Notes under the pieces: model-generated
Told to the model about the DNA's origin: nothing
The model's database searches: none
Seen by the model: only the letters and a program-made list of their open reading frames with translations
Shown: one piece after another, positions 46,510-56,858 of the stretch
Numbering within the stretch: the stretch's first letter is position 1
Layout: every line of letters starts with the position of its first letter
Program-made: the position numbers and the translations under genes
From: Siphonodentalium dalli
Taxonomy: Eukaryota; Mollusca; Scaphopoda; Gadilida; Siphonodentaliidae
Length of the DNA stretch: 64,000 bases
Direction: 5' to 3'
Assembly: GCA_032622095.1 (NCBI GenBank)
Contig: CP136069.1
Coordinates: forward strand, 164,790,394 to 164,854,393

Positions 46510-47304
46510 CGTCTTCTTCTTTGCTTCTTCTAATAATTTCTTCCTGTCTTATCTGTCCTTCTTTGATAGATCATTTGCAAAGGTGATTTTTAGTCCTTTC
46601 TCTTTCAACTTTGGTCCAGTTCTCAGTATTCTATCCTTTACAGATTCATTTTCAAATGTGATTCTCAAGAGACGTGGTCTGTCTTGGTCTTCAGTCTTCT
46701 TTCCCAACCTCACCAACTGCTTCATTTTAATTTCTTGTGGGTTTTCTATGTCGATATTTCTGCAGAGATCCTTAACACTGTTAGCATCATCCTCCCTGGC
46801 AGTTGTACTTTCTGTTGCACTCGACTCTTCCATGTTAAAAACAATTACATTGTTTTTCCGCATCTTTGATTCTGCCTCATTTTTTCTGTGTTCCATTATG
46901 GCCTCTTCTATTTTGTTTTGAACACTGATGCCTGTTACCTATCCCTCTTCTTCTTCTCTTCCATCATATTCTTCTAATTTTTTGACTCTCTCCTTCAATT
47001 CTCCCATATCCTTTTCCATCAAATCCTGTCTGTGTTCCATTTGCATCATTTTTCCCAACAATTTTGATGAAACTTCGTTGCAGCTTCGACAATACCAGTG
47101 TACTGACGAATTCTCATCTGAGCATTGCTTTTGTAGGAACAGCCATATCTCCTTTGAAATCCCTTGACATTTCGCATGAAACCATAGCTCACAAAGTGGG
47201 CACCCCAAAGCCTGGTCGGAGCCATCTTCTGATACTAGTTTATTGCAGCTACTGCATTTAACGGTTCCTGTTGGCTTTGTTTCTTTTTTGTTCTTTGGTG
47301 GCAT
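46510..47304 (-). pseudogene. CR1-like LINE ORF1 with PHD finger and coiled coil
   Basis: Start codon MPPKNKKETKPTG at 47304. Residues about 17-65 form a PHD-like zinc finger (CSSCNKLV, CPLCELWFHAKC, HWYCRSC). It is followed by a coiled coil (KDMGELKERVKKLEEYDG) and an RRM-like region with NNVIVFNMEES and RPRLLRITFENESVKDRIL. The typical ORF1 tail is VRGPP. The frame has two in-frame stops (near 46936 and at 46551-46549) but no frameshift, so inactivation is recent. It is presumed to bind LINE RNA in the cytoplasm. PHD and esterase domains are known from CR1-type ORF1 proteins. Confidence 0.88.
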
Positions 47305-47309
47305 GTTTG

Positions 47310-47495
47310 TTTACTTGAGGGGAGGCAGTGCAATCACTATCTCACCAAAGGCTAAACAAAACAAATATCACACTTCTTCTCTTAGGATTTCCTTCTCTTC
47401 TTCTTTGGGGGAGGCAGAGCAATCTCTATCTCACCCTAATTATATATGTATCTCTTCTACTTTGGGGAGGCAGAGCAATCTCTGTCTCACCCTAG
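47310..47495. repeat. Three copies of a GGGGAGGCAG(A/T)GCAATC motif between LINE ORFs
   Basis: Copies at 47319, 47407 and 47464 (GGGAGGCAGAGCAATCTCT then CTCACC). They lie in the inter-ORF part of the LINE, between the esterase-like frame and ORF1. Confidence 0.8.
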
Positions 47496-48178
47496 TTATA
47501 TTACCGTATGTATCTCTCTCACAGACCGATAGAGACGTAGGAGCCACAGTCTAGATATTTCTCCGTTTGAATGCAGCCCATCTGTTGTAGAGCTTTTATA
47601 ATCTTTCTTCCACCTCGTACGTCTTCTTGTTTTAGTACTGTATACCTGGTCTTGGCTTATATGTGGTACATTTATTTCAATAGTGTTTATGTATTTCAAT
47701 TCTTGATTGAAATTTTCAATTATCTCTTCAAGATTTTTGTTTAAATCTCTGTCTGTATCTCTTCCTTGATTATTTCTCTCATTCCAAATCTTGAGTGAAT
47801 AATATGGACATTCTATAAATATCGTTTGCACAGTACTGTTTGCCTCTTGTATCCTCTCTTTCAGTTTTGTATATTCATTTAGTACCTATGTTATATTATT
47901 CTGTCTCAAGTCGATTCTCCTTTCATTGATTTCGTTAGTTCACACGTTCCAAACCAAAATAGTACTATGGGCCGTCTTCTGTCTTTAATATTCCTCTTTA
48001 TTTTCAACTCAAGCCCTTTCGTTTCCCATGCTTTGGCTCCTGATACGAATATTATTTCAACTTTAACTCCATCTTCTTTCTTTATTTGTCTCTTTAATTC
48101 TCTACCTTTACTGTCACACACAATAAAAACTTTCCTTTGATAATGTATGTTCTTTCTTTGGCTTTCAATTCTTTCCAA
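47496..48178 (-). pseudogene. SGNH/GDSL esterase-like ORF at the 5' end of the CR1-like LINE
   Basis: Two minus-strand frames (48178-47906 and 47831-47496) are separated by a frameshift and stop. The first has KVFIVCDSKGRELKRQIKK, where the Ser in C-D-S-K-G sits where SGNH hydrolases have G-D-S. It then has VEIIFVSGAK and VLFWFGTCEL (block III-like). The second has TIFIECPYYSLK and ends near TDGLHSN, the D-x-x-H position. Order and spacing fit an SGNH-type esterase such as that described in CR1 ORF1 proteins. Here it precedes, and is separate from, the PHD-containing frame. Confidence 0.65.
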
Positions 48179-48507
48179 CTTCTTCTTTTCACTCGTTATT
48201 TTTTTTTAGCAATTGTCATTTGGAAAAATCTCGTGTCGGGAAGATTGACAAATTCTCAGACGTTATAAGTCGGAATAATGAATACATTTTACATAAATAA
48301 TTAAACATAGACTTTGTATAAATGTTCATAATTAATTTTACAAACAAAATATTGAATGATGACATTTCATTCTTTTAGATATCTTAGATTAAATGCGAAA
48401 ACATTCTTGATTGAAAAATCTGTGCGTCCGCCATTTGCAAACCGGAAGTTTGACTTCTCTGCTGGAGAGGTCTAGATCTCTTGGTCACTGTCGTTAGACG
48501 CTTTGTG
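48179..48507. other. LINE 5' edge and spacer
   Basis: The exact 5' boundary of the LINE is not visible. No gene was seen. Confidence 0.4.
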
Positions 48508-48590
48508 TGATCACCGAAGTTAAGCAACGTCGAGCTCGGTTAGTCCTTGGATGGGTGACCGGCTTGGGATTCCGGGTGCTGTCAACTTTC
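48508..48590 (+). pseudogene. 5S rRNA-derived segment (3' two-thirds)
   Basis: GATCACCGAAGTTAAGCAAC, TTGGATGGGTGACCGGC and GGGATTCCGGGTGCTGT match animal 5S rRNA from about position 38 to the 3' end. All three internal-promoter blocks are covered: A-box AAGTTAAGCAACG, intermediate TTGGATGG, and C-box GGTGACCGGCTTGGGAT. The 5' third is not recognisable. Extra sequence follows directly, so this is a pseudogene or the head of a 5S-derived SINE rather than a functional gene. Confidence 0.85.
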
Positions 48591-48599
48591 GGTGCGACT

Positions 48600-49060
48600 C
48601 TCGTACTGCTGCTATTCAGAGGATATGTCGCTGTGGTCGTTGGGGCACATTGTGTGAACCGCGAAGCGGTTCTCACCAAATGTGCCACCAACGACCACAG
48701 CGACGGATACCCCAAACCCACACACCACCCCCACTGCATTAATTTCTTATATTTAAATAGCTTATTGATGATTTATTCCCATACAAAAGCTGAGTGTATT
48801 CTTATTTATTTTCACAAAATCGGCCGAGAATTTGAGACTAGCCCACGCAGCAAATTAAGTCAACCCAATATAAGCAATTAGCAACGATAACGTGATTGAA
48901 ATAAATAACTGGCTTCAGATGCAATTCGGCTGAACTTTGAAAAGCACGCCCAATTATTCTGCTGACCGCTTTTAGTGATTTGGTCAGATTTGTTGTCAAC
49001 AATTTGTGACGTCGTATTCCTGTTACGGTCTGTGTTATTGCGGTATATAAATATTTCATA
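48600..49060 (-). repeat. Dispersed repeat with terminal hairpin, copy 2 (reversed)
   Basis: The hairpin at 48626-48705 has arms GTCGCTGTGGTCGTTGGGGC and its complement, with loop GAACCGCGAAGCGGTTC. Beyond it, CATTAATTTCTTA and TTGATGATTTATTCCCAT are complements of 59800-59910. The 5S-like segment abuts its hairpin end. Confidence 0.8.
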
Positions 49061-49135
49061 ATAACCATCAATCGATGCTTGAAAGCCAGCATACATTTGC
49101 TGTAATTCGCCAAGTGTTATTTCATTGTCAACCGC

Positions 49136-49250
49136 AGAAACTCGTGGATAAGATCATCGTAGTCTGTGCTAGACGAGATTGGCGGTTGTTCGAACCCCGA
49201 CATAAAATTGGGACCAATTTTCAAGCTTGATCTGAGTTGAGGAACACCTC
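49136..49250 (+). mobile_element. tRNA-like SINE, copy 2
   Basis: GATCATCGTAGTCTGTGCTA then GGTTGTTCGAACCCCGACA (B-box like) correspond to the minus-strand copies at 17060 and 52165. AGCTTGATCTGAGTTGA follows, as in copy 3. Confidence 0.5.
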
Positions 49251-49964
49251 AATAACGAGTGTGCTATTTCAAACCGGTACGCACACGGGTGCGTATACTG
49301 ATAGTAGCTAACCGTGTCTTAAACTGTTTCACGGGTAGAATTCAGCATCGACGGGTAATGCATGGTGGACCAACTGCACGTATTTACAGTTTTACCTTTT
49401 CGAGATAGATCAACACAGTGGTATCCCGGTAAATGTATTGATGCAACATCTTTATGCCATGTTTCGGTTATTGTAAATCGGATCGATCAAGATGTTGAAC
49501 ACCGATTAAGGACCTCGGGCGATGTAGGACCTCGGGTCAGATAGGAAGACAATGTTAATGCGAATGGGACGCATACCATTCGCATTAACATTAACATTGC
49601 CTCTATCTGAACAGTAATCGCATGTATAAGAATAGGATAATGGCTAAAAAAAACTGTACATTATTTCAGCGAATGGATCCATAGAGGCTGCTGAAATTAT
49701 ACCCAGCCCGAAGCTAGTATCCTACTTAAAACATGGCCTGGTCCAAACTTTCACCTCTGATCAGAATGGATTAACCCAAAACTGGATCAACACACCGGAG
49801 TTGTACCATGTGGTCGACCCTGCCCACCCGTTTACCGGCGTCAAATCTTAACACATTGTCAACATAATGAACTGACAGTAACCTATTGCTTTTTTCAAAC
49901 CGTTGACTGAACACGCCGTTTTTGCTCTTACATTTCGGCAACTTTATTATTATTGACGTGGTGC
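49251..49964. other. MAGUK intron with hairpin 49538-49609
   Basis: AATGTTAATGCGAATGG pairs with CCATTCGCATTAACATT. CAGATAG/CTATCTG closes the stem. No exon was seen. Confidence 0.7.
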
Positions 49965-50090
49965 ACATGTATCCAACGGAATCGCAGCTATTGGATACAT
50001 ATTATTGTATACCACTAGTGGAATATAAGCCGGAACTATTTTTGTTGACGTTGTCGCCAAGAAAGATGACGTACATTACGTAAATGATCT
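49965..50090. repeat. Dispersed repeat, inverted relative of 28975-29105
   Basis: GCCGGAACTATTTTTGTTGA and CGCCAAGAAAGATGACGTAC match the complement of 28980-29030. Confidence 0.7.
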
Positions 50091-50122
50091 GCTTAAATTC
50101 GGGTGAAGCCCCGATCATTTAA

Positions 50123-50255
50123 GAAATAAATACACTGCGCATCGGCGTGTATAGTAGAATTTGACCACAAAGAAATTGATTGCTTCGCGTCGTCCTACAA
50201 TCAGTTTCTGTGGTCAAATTCTACTATACACGCCGATGCACAGTGTATTTATTTC
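50123..50255. repeat. Near-perfect 133-bp hairpin
   Basis: Arms of about 58 nt (GAAATAAATACACTG at the left, CAGTGTATTTATTTC at the right; GCATCGGCGTGTATAGTAG inside) surround a short loop near 50185. Only a few mismatches occur. Confidence 0.9.
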
Positions 50256-50610
50256 TTTTGTAATTCGACTGTATGTTTTGGTGGAAATTGTGGTGACATA
50301 CTTTCAACATGCTATATAATAGCCCAGTTTCTAGCTCTGCGTGGTATGATTTTCCGCCAAAACGTTCTTCTCTCAGAATTGTAACGTAAAACATGACGTC
50401 ACTATTGGCAACAAAATTTCAACAATTTTTGGCAACAAAATTTCAGTTAATAATTGTTCTGGTTCTGTCTTAAATAAAACTCAGTATAATACAGTAAGTA
50501 GTCATTATATGTCTCTTTCTTCAGCCTATAGCATGACATTAACCAATGCCCGTGTGGTTTGACTTCTGAAAGTTTGAGGCGGTGGCATCATGTCACTGAT
50601 TGTACCAAAT

Positions 50611-50656
50611 GTTTTGTGGTACAATTCAGATTATCTATAGAATTGTACCACAAAAC
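50611..50656. repeat. Short perfect hairpin
   Basis: GTTTTGTGGTACAATTC and GAATTGTACCACAAAAC around a 12-nt loop. Confidence 0.85.
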
Positions 50657-50799
50657 AACGGTCTAGTCTCCATGGGAATACATGATACTGACGAGCCTTG
50701 TATGTAGGCTTAGGCAAGGTCGTGTTACAATACTAGTTATTCATCAAGAATTACATCACAATAAATGTAGCTATAGCATTAATGAATGTGACAGTCGAG

Positions 50800-51760
50800 G
50801 CAGAGACGTGGCGACAGGGGGTTTGGGTGGTGGAAACATTTGGAAATTTCATGCCTGCCAAAAACATTAATATTGGAAATTTCACACCAACAATAGGTTG
50901 AAAATTTTCTGTAGTTTTATTTTCAAACAATTTTGGACTGAAATGGTCATCAGTTGGAAATTTTCCAACCTTAGGGGGGGTGACAGGTTGGAAATTCCCA
51001 ATATTTGGAAAGCTTGTGTCCTGGTCCCTCCCCCGTGGCCAATCAAAAACTGCTAGTTAATTTAAGAAAACAATATTGTCATACAATTGGTCAACATTGT
51101 CATTGGAATTGTCATCAGTTGGAAATTTTCCAACCTAAGTGGGGGTGTCAGGTTGAAATTTCCAACTCTAGGAAGGCTTGAGGCTAGTCTTAGATGCTAG
51201 GATTTTGCGATTTTCTTGTTCATATTTCAAAATATTCGCACACCGGGCCGAACCATGGTCGGCCCGGTGTGTCATTGTCCCTCCCCCGTGGCCAATACAA
51301 AACCGCTAATAAGTTTAACAAAACAATACTTTACTACATTTGGTCAAACTTGTGGAATGAAATGGTCATCAGTTGGAGAATTTTCCAACCTGAGGTTTGA
51401 AATTTCCAACACTAGGAAAGCTGAAATTTTCTCACACCGGGCCGAACAACCATGCATGGTCAGCCCGGTGTGTCCTGGCGCCTTGACCGTAGCAGTGTGC
51501 ATTTGTCTGGAGTTAGACCACTAGATGTTAGGATTTATGCAATTTTTCAAGTTGAAATATCTGAATGTTCTCATACCGGGAATATAGAACCATGGTTTAT
51601 GAATATATAGGATATTAGGCCTGAGCACTGAGGTGCAAGGGGTGTGCAAATGAAATTATGCAAAACTTGTGTTTGGTCTGATTCTGATTCCAGGGGGCGT
51701 GCAGTTGGAATTTCTCAATGTGGACACCCCCAAACGGAGACCTTCTAGCCACGTCCCTGA
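50800..51760 (-). repeat. Dispersed repeat (13345 family) with tandem subunits
   Basis: GTCATCAGTTGGAAATTTTC recurs at about 50948, 51111 and (as TTGGAGAATTTTCC) 51366. CACACCGGGCCGAACCATGG hairpins occur at 51239 and 51432. It ends ACGTCCCTGAG at 51752, the complement of the start of other copies. Confidence 0.7.
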
Positions 51761-51764
51761 GTCG

Positions 51765-51870
51765 CGGATTGAACTTATCTGACACAACGGTGTAGAATAA
51801 ATACAGAACAAAACTTGCATCATAATCTCGAATCTTTCATCGACCTCGTTGCGGCGCATAGTTGCATTTC
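51765..51870 (-). repeat. Dispersed repeat end, relative of 28770-28885
   Basis: The complement of ATTCGAGATTATGATGCAAG and neighbouring sequence. The 13345-type repeat appears to have inserted beside or into it. Confidence 0.65.
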
Positions 51871-51949
51871 GATATGTATATCCCTTCTGCTATACTTGAA
51901 GTTGTCAGTCAGAGCGCCATTATACTTTGAAATAACTGTATAGGCAATT

Positions 51950-52165
51950 TATGGAGGCACAAACTCAGAATGAGGGTTATTTTTTTTTAAATGTGCTTGC
52001 TTCGATTCATAGAGCAAATTCTCATTTATTATTGAAATGGTCACGTATTGATCGGAATCAACTCAGATCAAGCTAGAAAAGCGGTCCAGATTTTCACCCA
52101 TGTCTGGGTTAGAACTCGTGTCAACCTCGTCTAGAATAGATACATGCACATATTATGATATCATA
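51950..52165 (-). mobile_element. tRNA-like SINE, copy 3
   Basis: On the minus strand, TCTAGACGAGGTTGACACGA, then GTTCTAACCCAGACATGG, then AGCTTGATCTGAGTTGA and AATAATAAATGAGAA are shared with copies 1 and 2. Confidence 0.48.
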
Positions 52166-52574
52166 CATGTACATATATACAAGTCATATAAAATGAAATC
52201 GTTCACAATGAAATAACCGTCCATTAAGTTCGATATTGAGCGTCCATTATTAAAATAATAACGGATCGTTGTTTGTAAAAATGTATATATCATCCATTTA
52301 TCCTACATGTATAACCTGATGCGGCGAACAAAGGAGTGACGTCATGGTCATTTTTTTAATTCCATGATATCTAATACATGTACCTATAAGTTTAAGGGTC
52401 GAGAATAGCGAAATCCACTCACTCCCTTAACCACAACATGTCACTGCATGGAGAGAACACAGCTGTTAGTGAAACGATTGGCTTTCCGTATAGTTAGCTA
52501 AGTACAAGAAGCCGCATCGAGAGTTTGGACATAAAATGATGATAACTTTATCAACGAGATTTGCGGATGCTATA
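52166..52574. other. MAGUK intron, nothing recognised
   Basis: No supported feature. Confidence 0.4.
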
Positions 52575-53033
52575 TGTGACCCGCCATATCAGATCCAGTC
52601 GTAAGTCGGGATTTTTTTACCCTGTGCCAATGCATTCTCTTATGTATGCGAGTCGACCATGGGTCGCCTCGTATATATAAGAGAATGCATTGGCCTAACA
52701 ATTTTTTATCATTTTTTTTAAATAAATGTTTCTTACAATTTTTAGGACATAAAATAAAAAACATCCATTACCCTGCAGGGAGCCCCAAACATATATAGAA
52801 GCATATAGAAGAGTGTCGTCTGCTCATGTTTGTCTGGGGCTCTGTATGGGTGAAATTATAAAATTGTTAAAGAATACAAGAAAAAATTATTAAAATTGTA
52901 AAAAATTGTTAGGCCAGTGCATTCTCTTATATATGCGAGGCGACCTATGGTCGACTCGCATATATAAGAGAATGCATTGGTACAGGGTAAAAAAAATCCC
53001 GACTTACGACTGGATTTGATATGGCGGGTCACA
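52575..53033. mobile_element. TA-target MITE with paired hairpins, copy 3 (inverted middle)
   Basis: TA flanks both ends (52573-52574, 53034-53035). Hairpins lie at 52626-52694 and 52913-52981. The unique middle is reversed relative to copies 1 and 2. Confidence 0.93.
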
Positions 53034-53370
53034 TATCTTGCACTAAATAGGTTAATGCATGGCTGACTGCTATTTCATAGAACGCATGCACTTGTGGGTG
53101 AGACCACCTTAGTGATAGAATACCGGTCAATGTAACACTTATATTCGTTCCAAAATCCCAATCGATGTTTGTGCTGCATTGAAAGTGCGCAAGTGACCGT
53201 GAAAAGGTTCACCGATTTACCCGTTTCCATCTGAGGTTATCGGATGCGGATATCGGAAATTCGCTAATGTGCCATTCTGATCGATACATGGTCATTTCAA
53301 TAAGAAATTTACGAAATATATGTAGTTATTAACAATGTGATGTTCCGTGTGAGATACGGTGTGGAGACCT

Positions 53371-53566
53371 GGCAAATCTGTGATCGCAATACCAAGTTGG
53401 CTGAACAGTAATTTTTTATCATGGCAAATACGTGACCGTAATACCATGTTAGATGAACAGTAATTTCTTACCATGGCAAATCTGCGACCGCAATACCATG
53501 TTAGATTAAAAGTAATTTCTTATCATGGCAAATCTGTGAACGCAATACTATGTCAGATGAACAGTC
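53371..53566. repeat. Minisatellite, 52-bp unit, four copies
   Basis: GGCAAATCTGTGACCGCAAT starts at 53371, 53423, 53475 and 53527 with exact 52-bp spacing. The chance minus-strand frame here is a by-product. Confidence 0.93.
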
Positions 53567-53600
53567 AATGACGATCGAATACAGCCGATTGAAATTCCGC

Positions 53601-54103
53601 TTAACCCTTTCAGTGCCAGGTCCGATGTTTGCATCAACCCATATACCCTGTGCCAATGCATTCTCTTATATATGCGAGTCGACCATATGTCGCCTCGCAT
53701 ATATAAGAGAATGGATTGGCCTAACAATTTTTCACCATTTGTTATTATTTTTTACAATTTTTACAATTTTAATAATTTTGTCTTGTATTCTTTAACAGAC
53801 TTATTTTGTAGGTTTAGTGCCAGGGAATCTTACGTTTTTCATGGGCATCAAAATTATTACTATGAATACTTGGTGATAGTTTTGAGTTATAACATGCCCT
53901 AAGGTTTTATCCAGTTTGTTTTTAAATTCGCTATAGCATGCTTAAGCATACCCAAAAAATTTCAACCCCAAAAAAAAAAGCATACCCAAAAAAATATATA
54001 TATATTAAAAAAAACAAAACATTTTTTTTATTTTATTTTATTTTTTTAGGGCTCTACATACCGTAGATTAGGGCCGATCGGCCCCTGGCACTGAAAGGAT
54101 TAA
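53601..54103. mobile_element. TTAA-target MITE, CAGTGCCAGG class, copy 2
   Basis: TTAA at both ends; TTAACCCTTTCAGTGCCAGG and CCTGGCACTGAAAGGATTAA. Single hairpin at 53652-53720. It is almost identical to the copy at 37598 and has A/T-run length changes at 53950-54050. Confidence 0.92.
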
Positions 54104-54252
54104 TTCCAGCGACATAATTTAAATATCGATCAGTTCTGATACGAATTAAAATGGTATATAGTCTTATTTGATTTTCTCTCATGATCAATATACGATGAAT
54201 ATACTGAAAGGGATCAGTCTGTATCTGTAGATATCACAGTACAGGAACCATT

Positions 54253-54711
54253 TCTGACCTGCCATATCAAATCCAGTCATAAGTCGGGATTTGTTTACCC
54301 TGTGCCAATGCATTCTCTCATATATGCGAGTCGACCATAGGTCGCCTCGCATATATAAGAGAATGCATTGGCCTAACAATTGTTTATCATTTTTTTTAAA
54401 TAAATGTTTCTTACAATTTTTAGGACATAAAATAAAAAACATCCATTACCCTGCAGGGAGCCCCACACATATATAGAAGCATATAGAAGAGTGTCGTCTG
54501 CTCATGTTTGTCTGGGGCTCTGTATGGGTGAAATTATAAAATTGTTAAAGAATACAAGAACAAATTATTAAAATTGTAAAAAATTGTTAGGCCAATGCAT
54601 TCTCTTAAATATGCGAGGCGACCTATGGTCGACTCGCATATATAAGAGAATGCATTGGCACAGGGTAAAAAAAATCCCGACTTACGACTGGATTTGATAT
54701 GGCGGGTCACA
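54253..54711. mobile_element. TA-class MITE with paired hairpins, copy 4
   Basis: The right end GGCGGGTCACA is intact. The left end has changed to TCTGACCTGCC. Hairpins lie at 54304-54372 and 54591-54659. Flanks here are TT rather than TA, so the target duplication has mutated. The orientation is the same as copy 3. Confidence 0.9.
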
Positions 54712-55046
54712 TTTCTGGTTGTATAGGCACTGGTCCAGGAGGTATACCACGGCCGAGTAACTTTATAACCCTGTGGTGACTCCAGTATCGTTCTGGTCAG
54801 CCATTAATGTCTGCGCCCGATCGGACAGCGTATTGCACCCACGACAACATGCCTGGTCAAATGTTGTAATGGGGGGTGGGGGGAAACGGCATTTTGCATT
54901 CGGATCTTTATTCACTGATCTCGAATGAGACTTTTTCAGCCTGACAAACTTGCTGTACAACGAGAGACCAGAAGGCTACGTCTCGGCTACCGACTTCCGC
55001 ATAATTATGTACGGCTTCTTTCTGAAAAGAATATTTATCAACTCAC
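54712..55046. other. MAGUK intron, no element recognised
   Basis: A minus-strand frame at 54960-54763 has no splice support and is left out. Confidence 0.5.
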
Positions 55047-55140
55047 CGCTTGCATATTATTTCTTTCTCCATTTCCTGTCGCGTCATGAAGACGTAATCT
55101 CGGCCTTCATTCTCGTAATGCTTTTTCGAACGAGTTGTAT
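55047..55140 (-). CDS. MAGUK exon: nucleotide-binding lid region of guanylate-kinase domain
   Basis: The acceptor CGTTTTTCAG and donor AAGCG/GTGAGTTG bound 94 bp. Two bases complete the Tyr codon from the previous exon (T+AT), 30 codons follow and two bases remain. It encodes TTRSKKHYENEGRDYVFMTR and QEMEKEIICK. T-T-R followed by E-x-x-G-x-D-Y-x-F is the conserved guanylate-kinase core and the phosphopeptide-binding surface in MAGUKs. The next exon lies 12 kb away, across an intron holding the CR1 element and three hairpin MITEs. Confidence 0.95.
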
Positions 55141-55207
55141 CTGAAAAACGCATGGACTGATTCAGTTCATCGTCATAGAATTATGTTCTACCAAAAGACG
55201 TCCAGCA

Positions 55208-55339
55208 ACTCCTCCCTAATCAACAGACTCCTCCCTAATCAACAGATTCCTCACTAATCAACAGATTCCTCACTAATCAACAGACTCCTCCCTAATCAAC
55301 AGACTCCTCCCTAATTAACAGACTCCTCCCTAGTCAACA
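55208..55339. repeat. Minisatellite, 19-bp unit, seven copies
   Basis: ACTCCTCCCTAATCAACAG repeats seven times with changes such as ATTCCTCAC. It begins 67 bp upstream (in gene sense) of the MAGUK exon. Confidence 0.95.
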
Positions 55340-55699
55340 TACATGAGACAGCGAACACTTGCGTTATTTATTAAAAATGCCCAAACAATAAGGAGCAAAT
55401 AATGTATAACTCTTCAGACTCATAGTTCATTACACCCAACATTTATCTGGGGTTTTTTATCTGGTCATTCCCCCCATTTCAAACTAACAACACGTTAAAT
55501 GACTATCTGTTTTCATACTCCTATCCAAATTATATACGCATACATGTACTATATGTTCAAATACTCTATACATATACGTAAATGCATGCCTAAATGTACA
55601 CCATGCATGTGTCATGCAATATCCAATTGAGTTTATTTGAATTGATTTTCTCACTCTGTATATGTCGCTACACGACGATGAGTTATCCTATAAATTGAT
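55340..55699. other. MAGUK intron, nothing recognised
   Basis: No supported feature. Confidence 0.4.
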
Positions 55700-55990
55700 T
55701 AGTGTAAACAATATTTAATTTTCGAACAGAACATTTAACACATACAAACAAATTGACATAATTTACAACACATGTTCAAAAACGGGGATTAGACAACAAG
55801 CATGAAAGGCTTTTATCAATCTGTTCCTCGGAATAAGAAGTTTACCCTTGGTATCAGAATAGATACCATATAGGGTAAATTTAGCAGACGGGGATAACAT
55901 GTTAGATCCGAAAAAAATATTGTTCAAGGAGGGGGTAGAGGGATAGAGTGCAGGAAGGAAGAACGTTTGTCAAGTTAATTGGTATTGTAT
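55700..55990 (-). mobile_element. LINE 3' UTR fragment
   Basis: On the minus strand, CCTTTCATGCTTGTTGTCTA and the terminal AAATATTGTTTACAC resemble the 3' UTR of the LINE ending at 31371 (TGATGCTTGTTGTCAAATCC, AATATTGTTTAAA). No coding part is present. Confidence 0.55.
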
Positions 55991-56800
55991 ACCATACATC
56001 AGCCAAAATGAAAGAGGGGAGTGAAGCGAAGTACCGTATATATTTTTAGTTACACAACTTTGATATTTATAACATATACTATATAAATTGATTGAATTGA
56101 TTGACTAAATATCCTATTCGACAAATACACGGAATTCATAAAATAATGTTATAATGTCAGCTGGGGATTTGTTGACTTTAACAACAAAGTGCATTTTCGA
56201 AAATTAAAAATCATCATATATTATACCGTGTGGAAACAAAATAAATAACATTAATGATGGTCTATATCTTCCCATAACAAGTTTTATATAGTTTCATGGG
56301 TATAACATACTAAATATGAATCGAAGATCCCTGTCTGGAAACGATTCTATCAATAAATATAGATTTTATTTCGAATTTTCTGGTATAATACATACAATAA
56401 ATTTGGGATATGTTACGGGTCGCTAACACGTTCGGAGCGTAGCCAGCTGGAGAAATATATCTATATCTGAGATTTTCTGACTGTTTCAGGACGGATTGTT
56501 CTAAAATAGTAACGAAAAATTGCCCCAATTGATAATGTATTATGTTAACTATATACAACGTATTTATGATTAGATAGAGATAGAGATATTGACAGTATAT
56601 ATATTTTACATCGTGTTGAACACTCAGATTGTGTCTACATATATTCCAAGGGTAAAAACTCGCAAAACATAGATATTATGATACATTTTTACCTAAATTT
56701 GCACCCAAGATGCCATTCGTAATAATGATTTGTGTACGGTGAGTCTCTATGGCGTAATAATTGATTTGTGTTTCCAAATGAAGGTCACAATTATTTACAG
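55991..56800. other. MAGUK intron, nothing recognised
   Basis: No supported feature. Confidence 0.4.
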
Positions 56801-56858
56801 CTGCGGGCTGTTCAGATGGGACTGCTATGTAACTCACGATGCCACTCAAGTCTTGACT
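56801..56858 (+). CDS. Weak candidate exon on the plus strand
   Basis: TTATTTACAG precedes and GTAAGAATG follows an open 58-bp segment encoding CGLFRWDCYVTHDATQVLT. It has the same entry phase as the exon at 2330-2457 and shares a D-C-Y-V core with it. It lies antisense within a MAGUK intron, and the similarity is short, so it may be chance. Confidence 0.25.

Noticed and set aside
45399-46921. Plus-strand frames of 60-112 codons
   Set aside because: Antisense shadows of the CR1-like LINE ORFs.
48508-48590. Functional 5S rRNA gene
   Set aside because: The 5' third is missing and there are changes in the conserved body and extra sequence instead of a terminator T-run directly after the end.
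54763-54960. Minus-strand frame next to the MAGUK exon (KFVRLKKSHSRSVNKD)
   Set aside because: It is on the gene's strand but has no acceptor/donor pair. The splice junction 55047 to 42972 restores the known domain without it.
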